Assembly (NCBI GenBank): GCA_964598025.1
Contig: CAZRAU010000001.1
Coordinates: 60,475-124,474 of the forward strand
From: JALGWN01 sp964598025
Lineage (GTDB): Bacteria > Arandabacterota > Arandabacteria > Arandabacterales > Arandabacteraceae
Reading direction: 5' to 3'
Length of the DNA: 64,000 nucleotides
Position numbers and translations under genes: made by a program. Shown here one piece after another: positions 33,388 to 41,494 of this stretch (positions are counted from its first letter, which is position 1; each line of letters opens with the position of its first letter). Below the pieces are notes generated by a model that did no database searches, was not told the origin of the DNA, and was given only the letters and a program-made list of their open reading frames with translations.

Positions 33388-35262
33388 ATGTCAATCAGAC
33401 TTCCGCTACTGCTGACGGTAACCCTCTTTGCCCTGCTGCTTTCACAATCGGCGGGCGGCGCTGAGCCGGCCGATTCGGTCAAGATCCCGGATATCGGGGA
33501 TTTCATGCAGATAGGATCGGCTGGTTCTCCCCAGACCAGTGAGGACGGTTCGCTGGTCTTCTTCACGAGCTCTGTGCCGGGAGTCGATCAGGTATTCAAG
33601 ATCCTACCGTCGGGTTGGCCGTATCAGATGACCGTGTTTGAGGACGGGATCGACTTCTATAGGGCATCCTACTCCGGCGCAGCGGTTGTTGTGGGCGCGA
33701 GTGTAGGCGGGAGCGAGCAGTCCGACCTCTACCTCGTGGACTCCGCCTCCGGCGTCTTGACCACACTTAAGGCCGGTGAGGGTATCCGGCATGGAGCGCC
33801 TTTATGGAGTCCTGATGAGAAATACGTGTACTTCAGCAGCAACGAGGCCAACGGTCGGGATTTCTTCATTTACCGGATAGACACGGGTACCGGTGTGGTT
33901 GATCTGGTGTGGGAGAAGTCAGGGTGGAATTCGCCGGATGATATCTCGCAGGACGGGGCCCGGATCGTAACCGGCAGGTGGCTCTCCAACGTGAACAATG
34001 ATCTCTATCTGGTCAATGTCGAGACCGGGGAGGAGGCCCTGCTTACCGAGCACGAAGGCGATTATGTCTTCGATCATGCCCAACTCGTGCCCGGCGCGCA
34101 GGAGCTCTACTGTGTCAGCAACATGAATGATGACGGTATAAGCCGTGTGGCCCGGCTGGACGTCGCGACAGGTGGGCTGGATTTCATACGACCGGAGACA
34201 CCCTGGGAGACCGAGGAAATGGTCCTTTCCGAGGACGGCAGACTCCTGGCCTGGGTTGAGAACATCGACGGCTATGGTGTATTACACGGCCTCAACCTAG
34301 AAACCGGCGATGAAATGGATCTGAGCCTTACTTTAGGCATAATCTCAGGTGTCAGGCTCTCTTCCTCAGGGAGCATGGTCTTCACCTTCACAAGCCCTTC
34401 GAAGCCGCCGGATGTATGGAAGTATGATTTCAGAAGCGGTCGCCTTGAGCAGTTAACGCACTCCACCTATGCGGGTGTGGATCCGGGTCTTTTCGGGGAT
34501 CCCGAGCTCATCAGGTACAAGAGTTTCGACGGCCTTGAGATCCCTGCGTTTCTCTATCTGCCTCCGGACTGGGACGGCAGACCGATTCCCTTTGTAATAC
34601 ACGCCCACGGCGGGCCGGAAGGCCAATACCGACCGAGCTTCGCAAGACACTTCCATTACCTGGTCCTAAACGGCTTCGGTATTCTTGCTCCCAACGTCAG
34701 GGGGAGCTCAGGCTATGGGCGGGAGTATGTAGGGCTGGACGATTACAAGAAGCGCAAGGACTCGGTCCGGGACTACTATGAGGCCGCCAGGTGGCTCGTA
34801 GACAACGGATACTCCGAGTATGGACGGATCGGGATCAAGGGGGCGAGCTACGGTGGCTATGTGGCTCTTGCGGCCCTTGTGGATTACCCGGAGGTCTTCG
34901 GAGCCGGTATCGACCACATAGGCATCGCCAACTTCGTGACCTTTCTCCAGAATACTGCGGAGTATCGCAGGGCGATCAGGGAAGCCGAGTATGGGCCGCT
35001 CTCCGATGAGGAGTTCTTGAGGGAGATATCACCTCTCACACATGCGGAGAACATACGGGCACCGCTGCTCATCGTCCACGGGGAGAACGACCCGCGGGTT
35101 CCGGTCGGGGAGGCCCGTCAGATGGCGGAAGCGGTCCGGTCCCGAGGCGGAGTGGCCGAGACCCTGATATTCCCGGACGAGGGCCACGGGGTCGCAAAAC
35201 TGGACAACCGCCTGACATACTACCGTAGGATGGTGGAGTTTCTGGATGAGCATCTCAGGTAG
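33388..35262 (+). CDS. Secreted S9 family prolyl oligopeptidase-like peptidase
   Basis: A 624-residue protein with a signal peptide (LPLLLTVTLFALLLSQSAGGA), an N-terminal beta-propeller of about 350 residues with WSPDEKYVYFSSN-type repeats, and a C-terminal alpha/beta-hydrolase peptidase domain (residues about 380-620). Catalytic Ser sits in GIKGASYGGYVALAAL, Asp in HGENDPRVPVGEA and His in FPDEGHGVAK. HAHGGPEGQYRP forms the oxyanion region. It should cleave short peptides in the periplasm. AAGGAGG is 6 nt before ATG 33388. Confidence 0.92.
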   Translation: MSIRLPLLLTVTLFALLLSQSAGGAEPADSVKIPDIGDFMQIGSAGSPQTSEDGSLVFFTSSVPGVDQVFKILPSGWPYQMTVFEDGIDFYRASYSGAAVVVGASVGGSEQSDLYLVDSASGVLTTLKAGEGIRHGAPLWSPDEKYVYFSSNEANGRDFFIYRIDTGTGVVDLVWEKSGWNSPDDISQDGARIVTGRWLSNVNNDLYLVNVETGEEALLTEHEGDYVFDHAQLVPGAQELYCVSNMNDDGISRVARLDVATGGLDFIRPETPWETEEMVLSEDGRLLAWVENIDGYGVLHGLNLETGDEMDLSLTLGIISGVRLSSSGSMVFTFTSPSKPPDVWKYDFRSGRLEQLTHSTYAGVDPGLFGDPELIRYKSFDGLEIPAFLYLPPDWDGRPIPFVIHAHGGPEGQYRPSFARHFHYLVLNGFGILAPNVRGSSGYGREYVGLDDYKKRKDSVRDYYEAARWLVDNGYSEYGRIGIKGASYGGYVALAALVDYPEVFGAGIDHIGIANFVTFLQNTAEYRRAIREAEYGPLSDEEFLREISPLTHAENIRAPLLIVHGENDPRVPVGEARQMAEAVRSRGGVAETLIFPDEGHGVAKLDNRLTYYRRMVEFLDEHLR

Positions 35263-35323
35263 GTCCGGGTGGCCCGAAAACGCTCATTTGAGGTGCCGGC
35301 GACATGGCGCGCTTCTTGACCTT

Positions 35324-35351
35324 GCAGCGTTGCCATCCCCGTGGCAACGAA
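35324..35351 (+). repeat. REP-like palindromic element
   Basis: A 28-nt element reading GCAGCGTTGCCATCCCCGTG then GCAACGAA; GTTGCCA pairs with TGGCAAC. It matches the elements at 41404, 44630, 51343 and 60937 in layout (GTAGC or GCAGC, palindrome with a C-rich loop, ACGA). It lies between two convergent genes, S9 peptidase and zincin, and could also end their transcripts. Confidence 0.6.
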
Positions 35352-35380
35352 ACGCCGGGGGAGCCCCCGCCGCAGTGTGA

Positions 35381-35749
35381 CTACCAGCCCATGCGCCGAA
35401 GATCCCCATCGGTCAGAGAGAAGTGGTGGCCTATTTCGTGAAGCAGGGTCTTTCTTATGCGCTCATAGATCTCCTCGCGGCTTGAGGAGATGGCCTCGAT
35501 GTTCTTCTTGTAGATGCTTATCTTGTCGGGCAGGACCAAGCCGTAACGTGACGTCCGCCGCTTCTGGGGGACGCCCTGGTAAAGGCCCAGAAGCAGCCCT
35601 CCTCGCGGCAGTTCTCCCATAACAGCCCGGGGCGGGTAGTCTTCGATCACCACGTCGACGTTGTCGAGTTTGGATCGGAACTCGTCGGGCAGGCTCTCTA
35701 TGGCCCGGGTTATCACTTCCTGGAATTCTTCGAGATCGAGCTCGAACAT
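35381..35749 (-). CDS. Small zincin-like metallopeptidase
   Basis: A 122-residue protein of the zincin_1 (metallopeptidase family, PF06262-like) group. The motif LLHEIGHHFSLTDGDLRRMGW has HEXXH plus the third ligand pattern with Asp seen in this family. The rest is DVVIEDYPP and LLGLYQGVPQ, also typical. It has no signal peptide. ATG 35749 is 6 bp after the upstream membrane-protein stop, so it is the last gene of the minus-strand membrane cassette. Substrates of this family are not established. Confidence 0.85.
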   Translation of the reverse strand: MFELDLEEFQEVITRAIESLPDEFRSKLDNVDVVIEDYPPRAVMGELPRGGLLLGLYQGVPQKRRTSRYGLVLPDKISIYKKNIEAISSSREEIYERIRKTLLHEIGHHFSLTDGDLRRMGW

Positions 35750-35755
35750 GGATGC

Positions 35756-36397
35756 CTATCTGAGTAGATGGAGCCAGTCGGTCATGAGAAAGTGCAGGCG
35801 TCCGAAAAGCAGCGATATACGGGCCATGATCGTGTAGCCGAAGGACGCACCGAAGGCGACCATGAGGAAATAAATGCCGACTCTGGAGGTGACACCCAGG
35901 AGGCCCTTATGTTCACGGGAGAAGAAGAAGTAGGTCAAGGTGGTCAATACTCCGACGAGCAGCACGATATAGCCTACCGAAGACCAGAAGTCATACGTAT
36001 TGAAGAGTGTGCCGGGTGAGAACGGGGTGAATGTTCCTCTGAGTTGGGGCACCATGTCTCCCTCGACTGCGGCGATGATCTGGAGCCCAAGACTCACCCC
36101 AAGCACAAAGGTGAGAGGGAATCTCACCAGCCACGATGTACGTTTGGAGACCTGTGTGAACATCATGAAACCCAGGGCAATCGGAATTATGTTCCAGTAG
36201 TTACCTTGCCCCAGCGGCTCGAAGAGATTGGGATACGCATAGTTCCACCACAGGAACACGGCCCAGTATCCCGCCGAGAGACCCACGAAAATGTACTCGG
36301 CGATCTTGTAGAAGGGGTTGTCCTTGTAGAGGAAGCTGTATATGGCCAGGGTGAGGAATCCCGCAACCCACACCCATGGCCCCGTTGTCATATACAT
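35756..36397 (-). CDS. Multi-pass membrane protein of DUF6754 cassette
   Basis: A 213-residue hydrophobic protein with six predicted transmembrane segments (for example VAGFLTLAIYSFLY, AEYIFVGLSAGYWAVFLWW, FPLTFVLGVSLGLQIIAA, VGYIVLLVGVLTTLTYFFF). A charged loop KDNPFYKIAEY follows the first. Family not recognised. ATG 36397 is selected because its Shine-Dalgarno GGAAGG overlaps the end of the preceding gene; it starts 2 nt after that stop. A structural role in a membrane complex with its neighbours is inference from gene packing. Confidence 0.75.
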   Translation of the reverse strand: MYMTTGPWVWVAGFLTLAIYSFLYKDNPFYKIAEYIFVGLSAGYWAVFLWWNYAYPNLFEPLGQGNYWNIIPIALGFMMFTQVSKRTSWLVRFPLTFVLGVSLGLQIIAAVEGDMVPQLRGTFTPFSPGTLFNTYDFWSSVGYIVLLVGVLTTLTYFFFSREHKGLLGVTSRVGIYFLMVAFGASFGYTIMARISLLFGRLHFLMTDWLHLLR

Positions 36398-36399
36398 CG

Positions 36400-37227
36400 C
36401 TAAGCCTTCCTCCGCTTCTCGAGCCACAGGATGATGTTGCCAAGGATGACGAAGCCTATTATCAGGAGGTGGGCGATCGACTGGGAATCCATTCCAACCG
36501 TGGCGAGGCCCGGTTTCTCCACCAGGCGCTCATATTCGGCCGACCCCTTCATGCCGCCGATAAGACCCACAAGCTGGCCTGTCTGGAGGTACTGATAGTA
36601 GCGGGGGGCGCCTATGGCGGTCTGGGCGGTAGCCAGGTTGCCGTGGTAGCGCGCATGGTAGTACCAGATCCACTGGTCGCTTCCCGGAACCCCCATCGAC
36701 ATGGTGATCACAAGGCCTATGTCGCTGGCGTCCTTGACGTCGTTCATCATCGGCAGGTCTGCGACAGGGGTTCCATAGATGTCCTGCCGGCAGACATCGT
36801 GTATGTCGCGTCCCAGGTTGACCAGCATCACAGCCCCACCGGGCCGATAGCCGAAATTGACATAGTCCACGCCGTACACCTTGGCGTATTCCTGGGCGCC
36901 AACCTCCTCCAGTGCTCTTGTCCCGAGAGGGACGCCGGGCGCCCACAGTCCCAGCACCATCACTCTGAGATTCCTACGGAAACAATGTCTCATTATGGAG
37001 ATAGTGGCGGGCTGGAGTTCCGGTGAGCCCGAGGGGTCATAGTCAATGGAAATGAGCACGACAGAGCCTTCCGGGAGCCCCTCGACAACATCATATAGCT
37101 GCTTGACCGGAGCGGTCACCTCAATGGGCAGTCTGAACGGCAGGAAGATCGGCAGGATCACCGCCAAAGCCACCGTGAGAAATATCACGCGGCGATCGAG
37201 TTTACTCAGCCTGTCCAGCAGATTCAC
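36400..37227 (-). CDS. Membrane-anchored protein with large soluble domain (DUF6754 cassette)
   Basis: A 275-residue protein with an N-terminal transmembrane helix (VIFLTVALAVILPIFLPFRLPI), about 200 soluble residues and a C-terminal helix (AHLLIIGFVILGNIILWLEKRR). The soluble part has VVLISIDYDPSGSPELQPAT, VMVLGLWAPGVPLGTRAL, and VDYVNFGYRPGGAVMLVNLG, suggesting a Rossmann-like alpha/beta fold, outside the membrane if the N-terminus is cytoplasmic. No family is recognised. GTG 37227 follows AGAGG with 7-nt spacing. It is packed between two membrane-protein genes. Confidence 0.75.
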   Translation of the reverse strand: MNLLDRLSKLDRRVIFLTVALAVILPIFLPFRLPIEVTAPVKQLYDVVEGLPEGSVVLISIDYDPSGSPELQPATISIMRHCFRRNLRVMVLGLWAPGVPLGTRALEEVGAQEYAKVYGVDYVNFGYRPGGAVMLVNLGRDIHDVCRQDIYGTPVADLPMMNDVKDASDIGLVITMSMGVPGSDQWIWYYHARYHGNLATAQTAIGAPRYYQYLQTGQLVGLIGGMKGSAEYERLVEKPGLATVGMDSQSIAHLLIIGFVILGNIILWLEKRRKA

Positions 37228-37237
37228 GCGCACACCT

Positions 37238-37861
37238 CTACTGCATATACGAACGCTCTATACCCAGTATCATCCTCAGGGCCATGGAAATAAGGCCCAG
37301 GTCTATCCCCAGCCTGATGCCGCGCTTCGCGGCAGCATTTGGAAACTGCATTATCCATTCGGTCACATCCGGGAAACCCTTCCAGATGAGCGAGCCCACA
37401 GGGACTCTGCCCAGCATGATGATCACGGCGGCCACCAAGAGCACAGCCGCCTGCTTGTTCCTTGCCCTGAAGGCCCTGAAGGACGCGGACGTGACAAAGA
37501 AGGCGAGCAGCGAATACATGGTGGCTTCAAGCGGAAACTGCACGTTGAAATAGAGATACATGAAGGGCTGCCCCTCATCCATACTGGTGCGGCCCTTGTA
37601 GAACCCGGCAAAAAGCATGATCGCAAGCGATGCAATCATGATGATCGAGTAGGGCCAATCCCGCCGCTTTCCTTTGATCTTCTCCCCATTGACCCGCACG
37701 AGGTTAAGCGTACCGAGAAAGATGAAGAACGTGATGATACCGATGTACCAGTTTCTGAAAGTCTGGTTGAGATCGGCCACGGGCCCGGCGGGGATGAACG
37801 CGGTCACAATTGTGAAAAGACCCATCACCAGGATAATAAGGAGCGGGATCTGAAGTCTCAT
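37238..37861 (-). CDS. Multi-pass membrane protein of DUF6754 cassette
   Basis: A 207-residue protein with five or six predicted transmembrane segments (LLIILVMGLFTIVTAFIPAG, WYIGIITFFIFLGTLNLV, SIIMIASLAIMLFAGFY, AVLLVAAVIIMLGRVPVGSL). Between them the segment RTSMDEGQPFMYLYFNVQFPLEATMYS is unusually conserved-looking, with acidic and aromatic residues. No family is recognised. AGGTAGGA lies upstream of ATG 37861. It starts 22 nt after the DUF6754-like gene and ends 10 nt before the next. Confidence 0.75.
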   Translation of the reverse strand: MRLQIPLLIILVMGLFTIVTAFIPAGPVADLNQTFRNWYIGIITFFIFLGTLNLVRVNGEKIKGKRRDWPYSIIMIASLAIMLFAGFYKGRTSMDEGQPFMYLYFNVQFPLEATMYSLLAFFVTSASFRAFRARNKQAAVLLVAAVIIMLGRVPVGSLIWKGFPDVTEWIMQFPNAAAKRGIRLGIDLGLISMALRMILGIERSYMQ

Positions 37862-37883
37862 TTGTGTCCTACCTTGGCCATCG

Positions 37884-39227
37884 TCATCCTATCGTGAGAA
37901 AACGGTCAACCCAGTCTATCCCCATGAGCGCAAGCACCACTCCAACGATTATGAGCACTATGAATATAGCCTTGGCGACATCCTGGCCCCTTATGCTTCC
38001 GACCTGCACGGGATCGCCCGATAGTGAGGCGCCGGCGGCGTAGAGTTCCTCTCCGATCAGGGTATAGTCGCAGGCGACCACAAAGAAGGGCAGCTGGTCC
38101 ACCTCGGCGGTTCCGGCGATCTGAATGGCACCCGTTGTGTAACCTGTCTCGGCGAATATCAGGGACTCGGCGTAAAAGGCGCCCAGGTAGAAATTCGCCG
38201 CTGGCCGCTCCCTCATCATGATGCCGTCCACACCGGCCACGTAGCCGAATTGATCGGTGGTGAGATAGTAGATACTCTCTTCGTCGTATTCATCGGGTTT
38301 CCCGACCCTGAGGTAGCTCTCCTTGACTGTCTCCCGTGCCATGCTCATGGCCATCGGCCAGACACAGGGGATATTGATATCGGTGCCGTAGGAGGCTGTC
38401 CTCTCTGCGACCCTGGCGAGGATGTTCATGCTGGCCACAGTCTGGGGGTCATCCACGTCGAGCCCGCCCATTATGTACAACACGGACTTACCCATCTCCG
38501 TAGCTCTGCCTATGGCCTCGTCGATGGCATCGAATACCGGGAGTCGCCTCAAGAACATTTTGCCGGTCATGCGTTTGGATACGCCGATGAAGATAACCAC
38601 CAGGAGACATATGAGTATGGTCAGGACCAGCACGCTTATCCTGCCCCAATCGAACCACTGCATGCGGCTCATTCCGGGGCCGAAGACCGGCGAGGTAGTC
38701 TCCGAGTCGAGTCCCACGGCCGCGACCTTGTACCAGTATGGCTTCCCGGTTTCGGTGCCGTCATCCGAATAGGTGGCCGCCCCCGCCGGTACCGCGCCCA
38801 CCTGCGAGAACTCCCCGTCCGCGGCTTCGGCGCGCAATATCCTGTACTCGATGACCGAGCCGGGCAGCAGCGATTCGGAAGGAGAGACCTCCCAGGCAAT
38901 GTCGATGCTCTTGCCGGCATCGTTCGGAGTATCTTTAAGCGAGGTGATTACCGGGGGTGCTATGGCGTACGTTGCTGCCGATGCGGTGTCCGAAGGCTCG
39001 GCTTCCTGACACAGAGCTACCGCCTGGAAAAGCCAGACCATGAGCATGCCTACAGCCAGGCACAGCAGCAGGCTTCGGGGCTTGCTCCGGAAGTAGGCTT
39101 CCGGGGCCAAACCTCGCCCGGCGCACCCAGCACCGTCACCACTCCCGCGGGAACGACCGCCCCTGCAGCACCGGGTCTCCGTGCCCGGGGACCCTTGGTG
39201 CGCATTGCGCCCGGGTTGGCTTTGCAT
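37884..39227 (-). CDS. FN3 and DUF6754-like domain membrane protein
   Basis: A 447-residue protein. A basic N-terminus of about 50 residues precedes a signal or anchor helix (LLLCLAVGMLMVWLFQAVAL). Next is a fibronectin type III domain (PPVITSLKDTPNDAGKSI to YWYKVAAVGLDSE), a transmembrane helix (VLVLTILICLLVVIFIGV), a soluble domain (FDAIDEAIGRATEMGKSVLY, YLTTDQFGYVAGVDG, FVVACDYTLIGEELYAAGA) and a C-terminal helix. The soluble domain resembles DUF6754 as I recall it. ATG 39227 has GGAGGG 8 nt upstream and follows tkt by 16 nt. Function unknown. Confidence 0.78.
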   Translation of the reverse strand: MQSQPGRNAHQGSPGTETRCCRGGRSRGSGDGAGCAGRGLAPEAYFRSKPRSLLLCLAVGMLMVWLFQAVALCQEAEPSDTASAATYAIAPPVITSLKDTPNDAGKSIDIAWEVSPSESLLPGSVIEYRILRAEAADGEFSQVGAVPAGAATYSDDGTETGKPYWYKVAAVGLDSETTSPVFGPGMSRMQWFDWGRISVLVLTILICLLVVIFIGVSKRMTGKMFLRRLPVFDAIDEAIGRATEMGKSVLYIMGGLDVDDPQTVASMNILARVAERTASYGTDINIPCVWPMAMSMARETVKESYLRVGKPDEYDEESIYYLTTDQFGYVAGVDGIMMRERPAANFYLGAFYAESLIFAETGYTTGAIQIAGTAEVDQLPFFVVACDYTLIGEELYAAGASLSGDPVQVGSIRGQDVAKAIFIVLIIVGVVLALMGIDWVDRFLTIG

Positions 39228-39243
39228 TGCCTGGACCCTCCGC

Positions 39244-41259
39244 CTATTTCCTTGCGAAGTCGTAAAGCTCCTTGGCCTTCGCCGCAATGTGCTCGGCGCT
39301 GACTTCGAATTCCTTCACCAGCTCCCAGGGAGCGCCGCTTTCGCCGAATCTGTCCTTGACGCCGATCATGCCCATTATCATGGGCTTGCCGTAGAGCTCC
39401 TTGGCCTGGCCTATGACGGCGGCGATCTGGTTGCCCATGCCGCCGACCTGGTGCTCCTCGGCCGTGATCAGTATGCCTGTGTCAAGTGCCGCCTTGACTA
39501 TAGCATCCTTGTCAAGAGGTTTGACCGTATGCATGTTTACCACACGCGTCTCGATTCCGAATTCTTGCTTGAGGATATACGCGGCCCTCATCGCCTCCGG
39601 GACGCTGGGCCCGCAGGCCACGATGGCGATGTCCTCGTTTTCGCTCTTGTATTCGCTTGCCAGCTTGGTCTCGAAGGCGTCGGCGAACTTGGCTTTTTCC
39701 CCGCGGTATCTTATGACATTAGCCTTCCCGAATTCCCAGGGGGTCTCTTCGGTGGTGACAATAGGTGTCGCCTCGCGTGCAAACCGCACATACTTGGGGC
39801 CGTTGAGCTGGAACAGGAGATACTCGGACGCCCGGCGGGTTTCGACAAAATCACAGGGTACCACAACCGTCATGTTGGGAAGGCCGCACATCTGGAAGAG
39901 CTCCTCCAGGGCCTGGTGGGTGGCGCCGTCGGGGCCGACTGAGACACCGCCGTGGGCACCTGCCATGAAGACATTGAATTCACCGTAGCAGACCGTGGTC
40001 CTGAGTTGGTCGAGGTTCCGGCCCGAGGCGAAGACCCCGTAGGTTCCGAAGACCGGAATCTTGCCCTCCTTGGCCAAGCCGGCCGCCACACCCGTCCCAC
40101 TCTGTTCGGCGATCCCCATGCTGAACCACCTGTGCTCTCTTCCCGGGCAATCCTTGTAGAACTGGCTGATAGTGATCGAATCCGAGATATCTGCCCCAAG
40201 ACAGATCATGCGTTCATCGTCGCCGGTATCGAGCAGGCAGCTCCCGAAGCCCTTTCTGGTGGGGCTCATATCCGCCTTCATGCGCTCGCCCTTGTTCCAG
40301 AAGTAGTCGCGGCTGAACTTGGGCATCTTGGCCTCAAGCTTGGCGGTGGCTTGCTTCTGGTGGTCCGCCGCAATCTGGAACATCTTCTTGACCGGGAGTT
40401 TATCGGCGAGCCCCAGTTCCTTCAAACCCTGCTCCATCTCCTCCACAGAGGGCGGCTTGCCATGCCAGCCGGCAACGTCCTCCATGAAGCTCACGCCCTT
40501 GCCCTTGGTGGTGTGACACACAATGAGCGTCGGTTTGCCCTTATAGGCTTTGGCGGTCTCCAGGGCTTCTACGATCTCCTTCATGTTGTGGCCGTCGATC
40601 TCGATAACGTTCCAGTGGAAGTCCTTGTACTTCTCCACTATGGGATCTATGTTCATCACTTGCTCGACCCAGCCGTCTATCTGGAGCCGGTTCTTGTCAA
40701 GGAGACCTATGAGGTTATCCAACTTGTAGTGTCCTGCTTCCATTACCGCTTCCCAGATCTGGCCTTCCTGTTGCTCGCCGTCGCCCATAAGACAGAACAC
40801 GTGATAATCCTTCTTGTCCAGCTTGCCCGCCAGAGCGATCCCGGTCGCAATGGAAAGCCCCTGCCCCAGCGAACCGGTGGAAGCCTCCACACCTTTGAGT
40901 TTCGGCCAGTGGGGATGGCCCTGATATGGAGCATAGAGTTTTCTCAGGCGTGCCACGTCTTCAACCGGGAAGTACCCGGCCATGCCCAGGCCGATGTAGA
41001 GGGAAGGTGCCTTGTGCCCGGAGGACCAGATGATGCGGTCGCGGTCCGCCCAGGATGGGTTCTGGGGATCGTGATTCGCGATCTTCAGATAGAGAGCTGC
41101 GGTAACGTCCATCACCGAGAGGGTTCCGCCGGAATGTCCCGACTTGGCACATGCAAGCGATATGAGATCGTAACCGCGCATCGCGTTCGCGGCTTCGGCC
41201 AGCTCCTCAATAGTATGGTCCTTCCTGATCTTCCCAGTCTTGGAGTCGACAATAGACAT
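39244..41259 (-). CDS. tkt: Transketolase
   Basis: A 671-residue full-length transketolase, moving two-carbon units between sugar phosphates with thiamine diphosphate. Seen: KSGHSGGTLSVMDVTAALYL, HPHWPKLKGVEASTGSLGQGLS, the TPP motif GDGEQQEGQIWEAVMEAG to LLDKNRLQIDGW, and the pyrimidine-binding GIAEQSGTGVAAGLA. N- and C-halves are fused as in most bacteria. ATG 41259 has a G-rich ribosome site; the longer version from 41343 is not supported. It stands 16 bp upstream of the membrane cassette and downstream of gpmI. Confidence 0.95.
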   Translation of the reverse strand: MSIVDSKTGKIRKDHTIEELAEAANAMRGYDLISLACAKSGHSGGTLSVMDVTAALYLKIANHDPQNPSWADRDRIIWSSGHKAPSLYIGLGMAGYFPVEDVARLRKLYAPYQGHPHWPKLKGVEASTGSLGQGLSIATGIALAGKLDKKDYHVFCLMGDGEQQEGQIWEAVMEAGHYKLDNLIGLLDKNRLQIDGWVEQVMNIDPIVEKYKDFHWNVIEIDGHNMKEIVEALETAKAYKGKPTLIVCHTTKGKGVSFMEDVAGWHGKPPSVEEMEQGLKELGLADKLPVKKMFQIAADHQKQATAKLEAKMPKFSRDYFWNKGERMKADMSPTRKGFGSCLLDTGDDERMICLGADISDSITISQFYKDCPGREHRWFSMGIAEQSGTGVAAGLAKEGKIPVFGTYGVFASGRNLDQLRTTVCYGEFNVFMAGAHGGVSVGPDGATHQALEELFQMCGLPNMTVVVPCDFVETRRASEYLLFQLNGPKYVRFAREATPIVTTEETPWEFGKANVIRYRGEKAKFADAFETKLASEYKSENEDIAIVACGPSVPEAMRAAYILKQEFGIETRVVNMHTVKPLDKDAIVKAALDTGILITAEEHQVGGMGNQIAAVIGQAKELYGKPMIMGMIGVKDRFGESGAPWELVKEFEVSAEHIAAKAKELYDFARK

Positions 41260-41403
41260 ACCTCTACCCCCCCGAGTAGGCTTTCCAGCAAGACACAACC
41301 CATGCCGGAGGCGATACCCCCGGCAACCCAGACAACATATCAAACGCCCCCACCGTAGTCAAGGTAATAGGATAGCGCCACCGGCTCGCTGTTGAGAAGG
41401 ACA

Positions 41404-41482
41404 TTCGTCGTGACGGAAGTCACGGCGCTACGAGGCGGGCGGCTTCGCTCCGCTTCTGCAGCATCGGGGTTCCACCCCGACG
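41404..41482. repeat. REP-like doublet between gpmI and tkt
   Basis: Two palindromic elements face opposite ways. The first (41404-41431, minus orientation) has TTCGTCGTGACGGAAGTCAC then GGCGCTAC. The second (41458-41482, plus) is GCAGCATCGGGGTTCCACCC then CGACG, with TCGGGG pairing with CCCCGA. They lie in a 235-bp gap inside an otherwise same-strand run of genes, so the gap may end or process the eno-gpmI transcript before tkt. Confidence 0.6.
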
Positions 41483-41494
41483 TTGGTGATTACG

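Noticed and set aside
39952..41358. A 468-residue plus-strand open frame over transketolase
   Set aside because: Antisense to a full-length conserved enzyme, with no family features.
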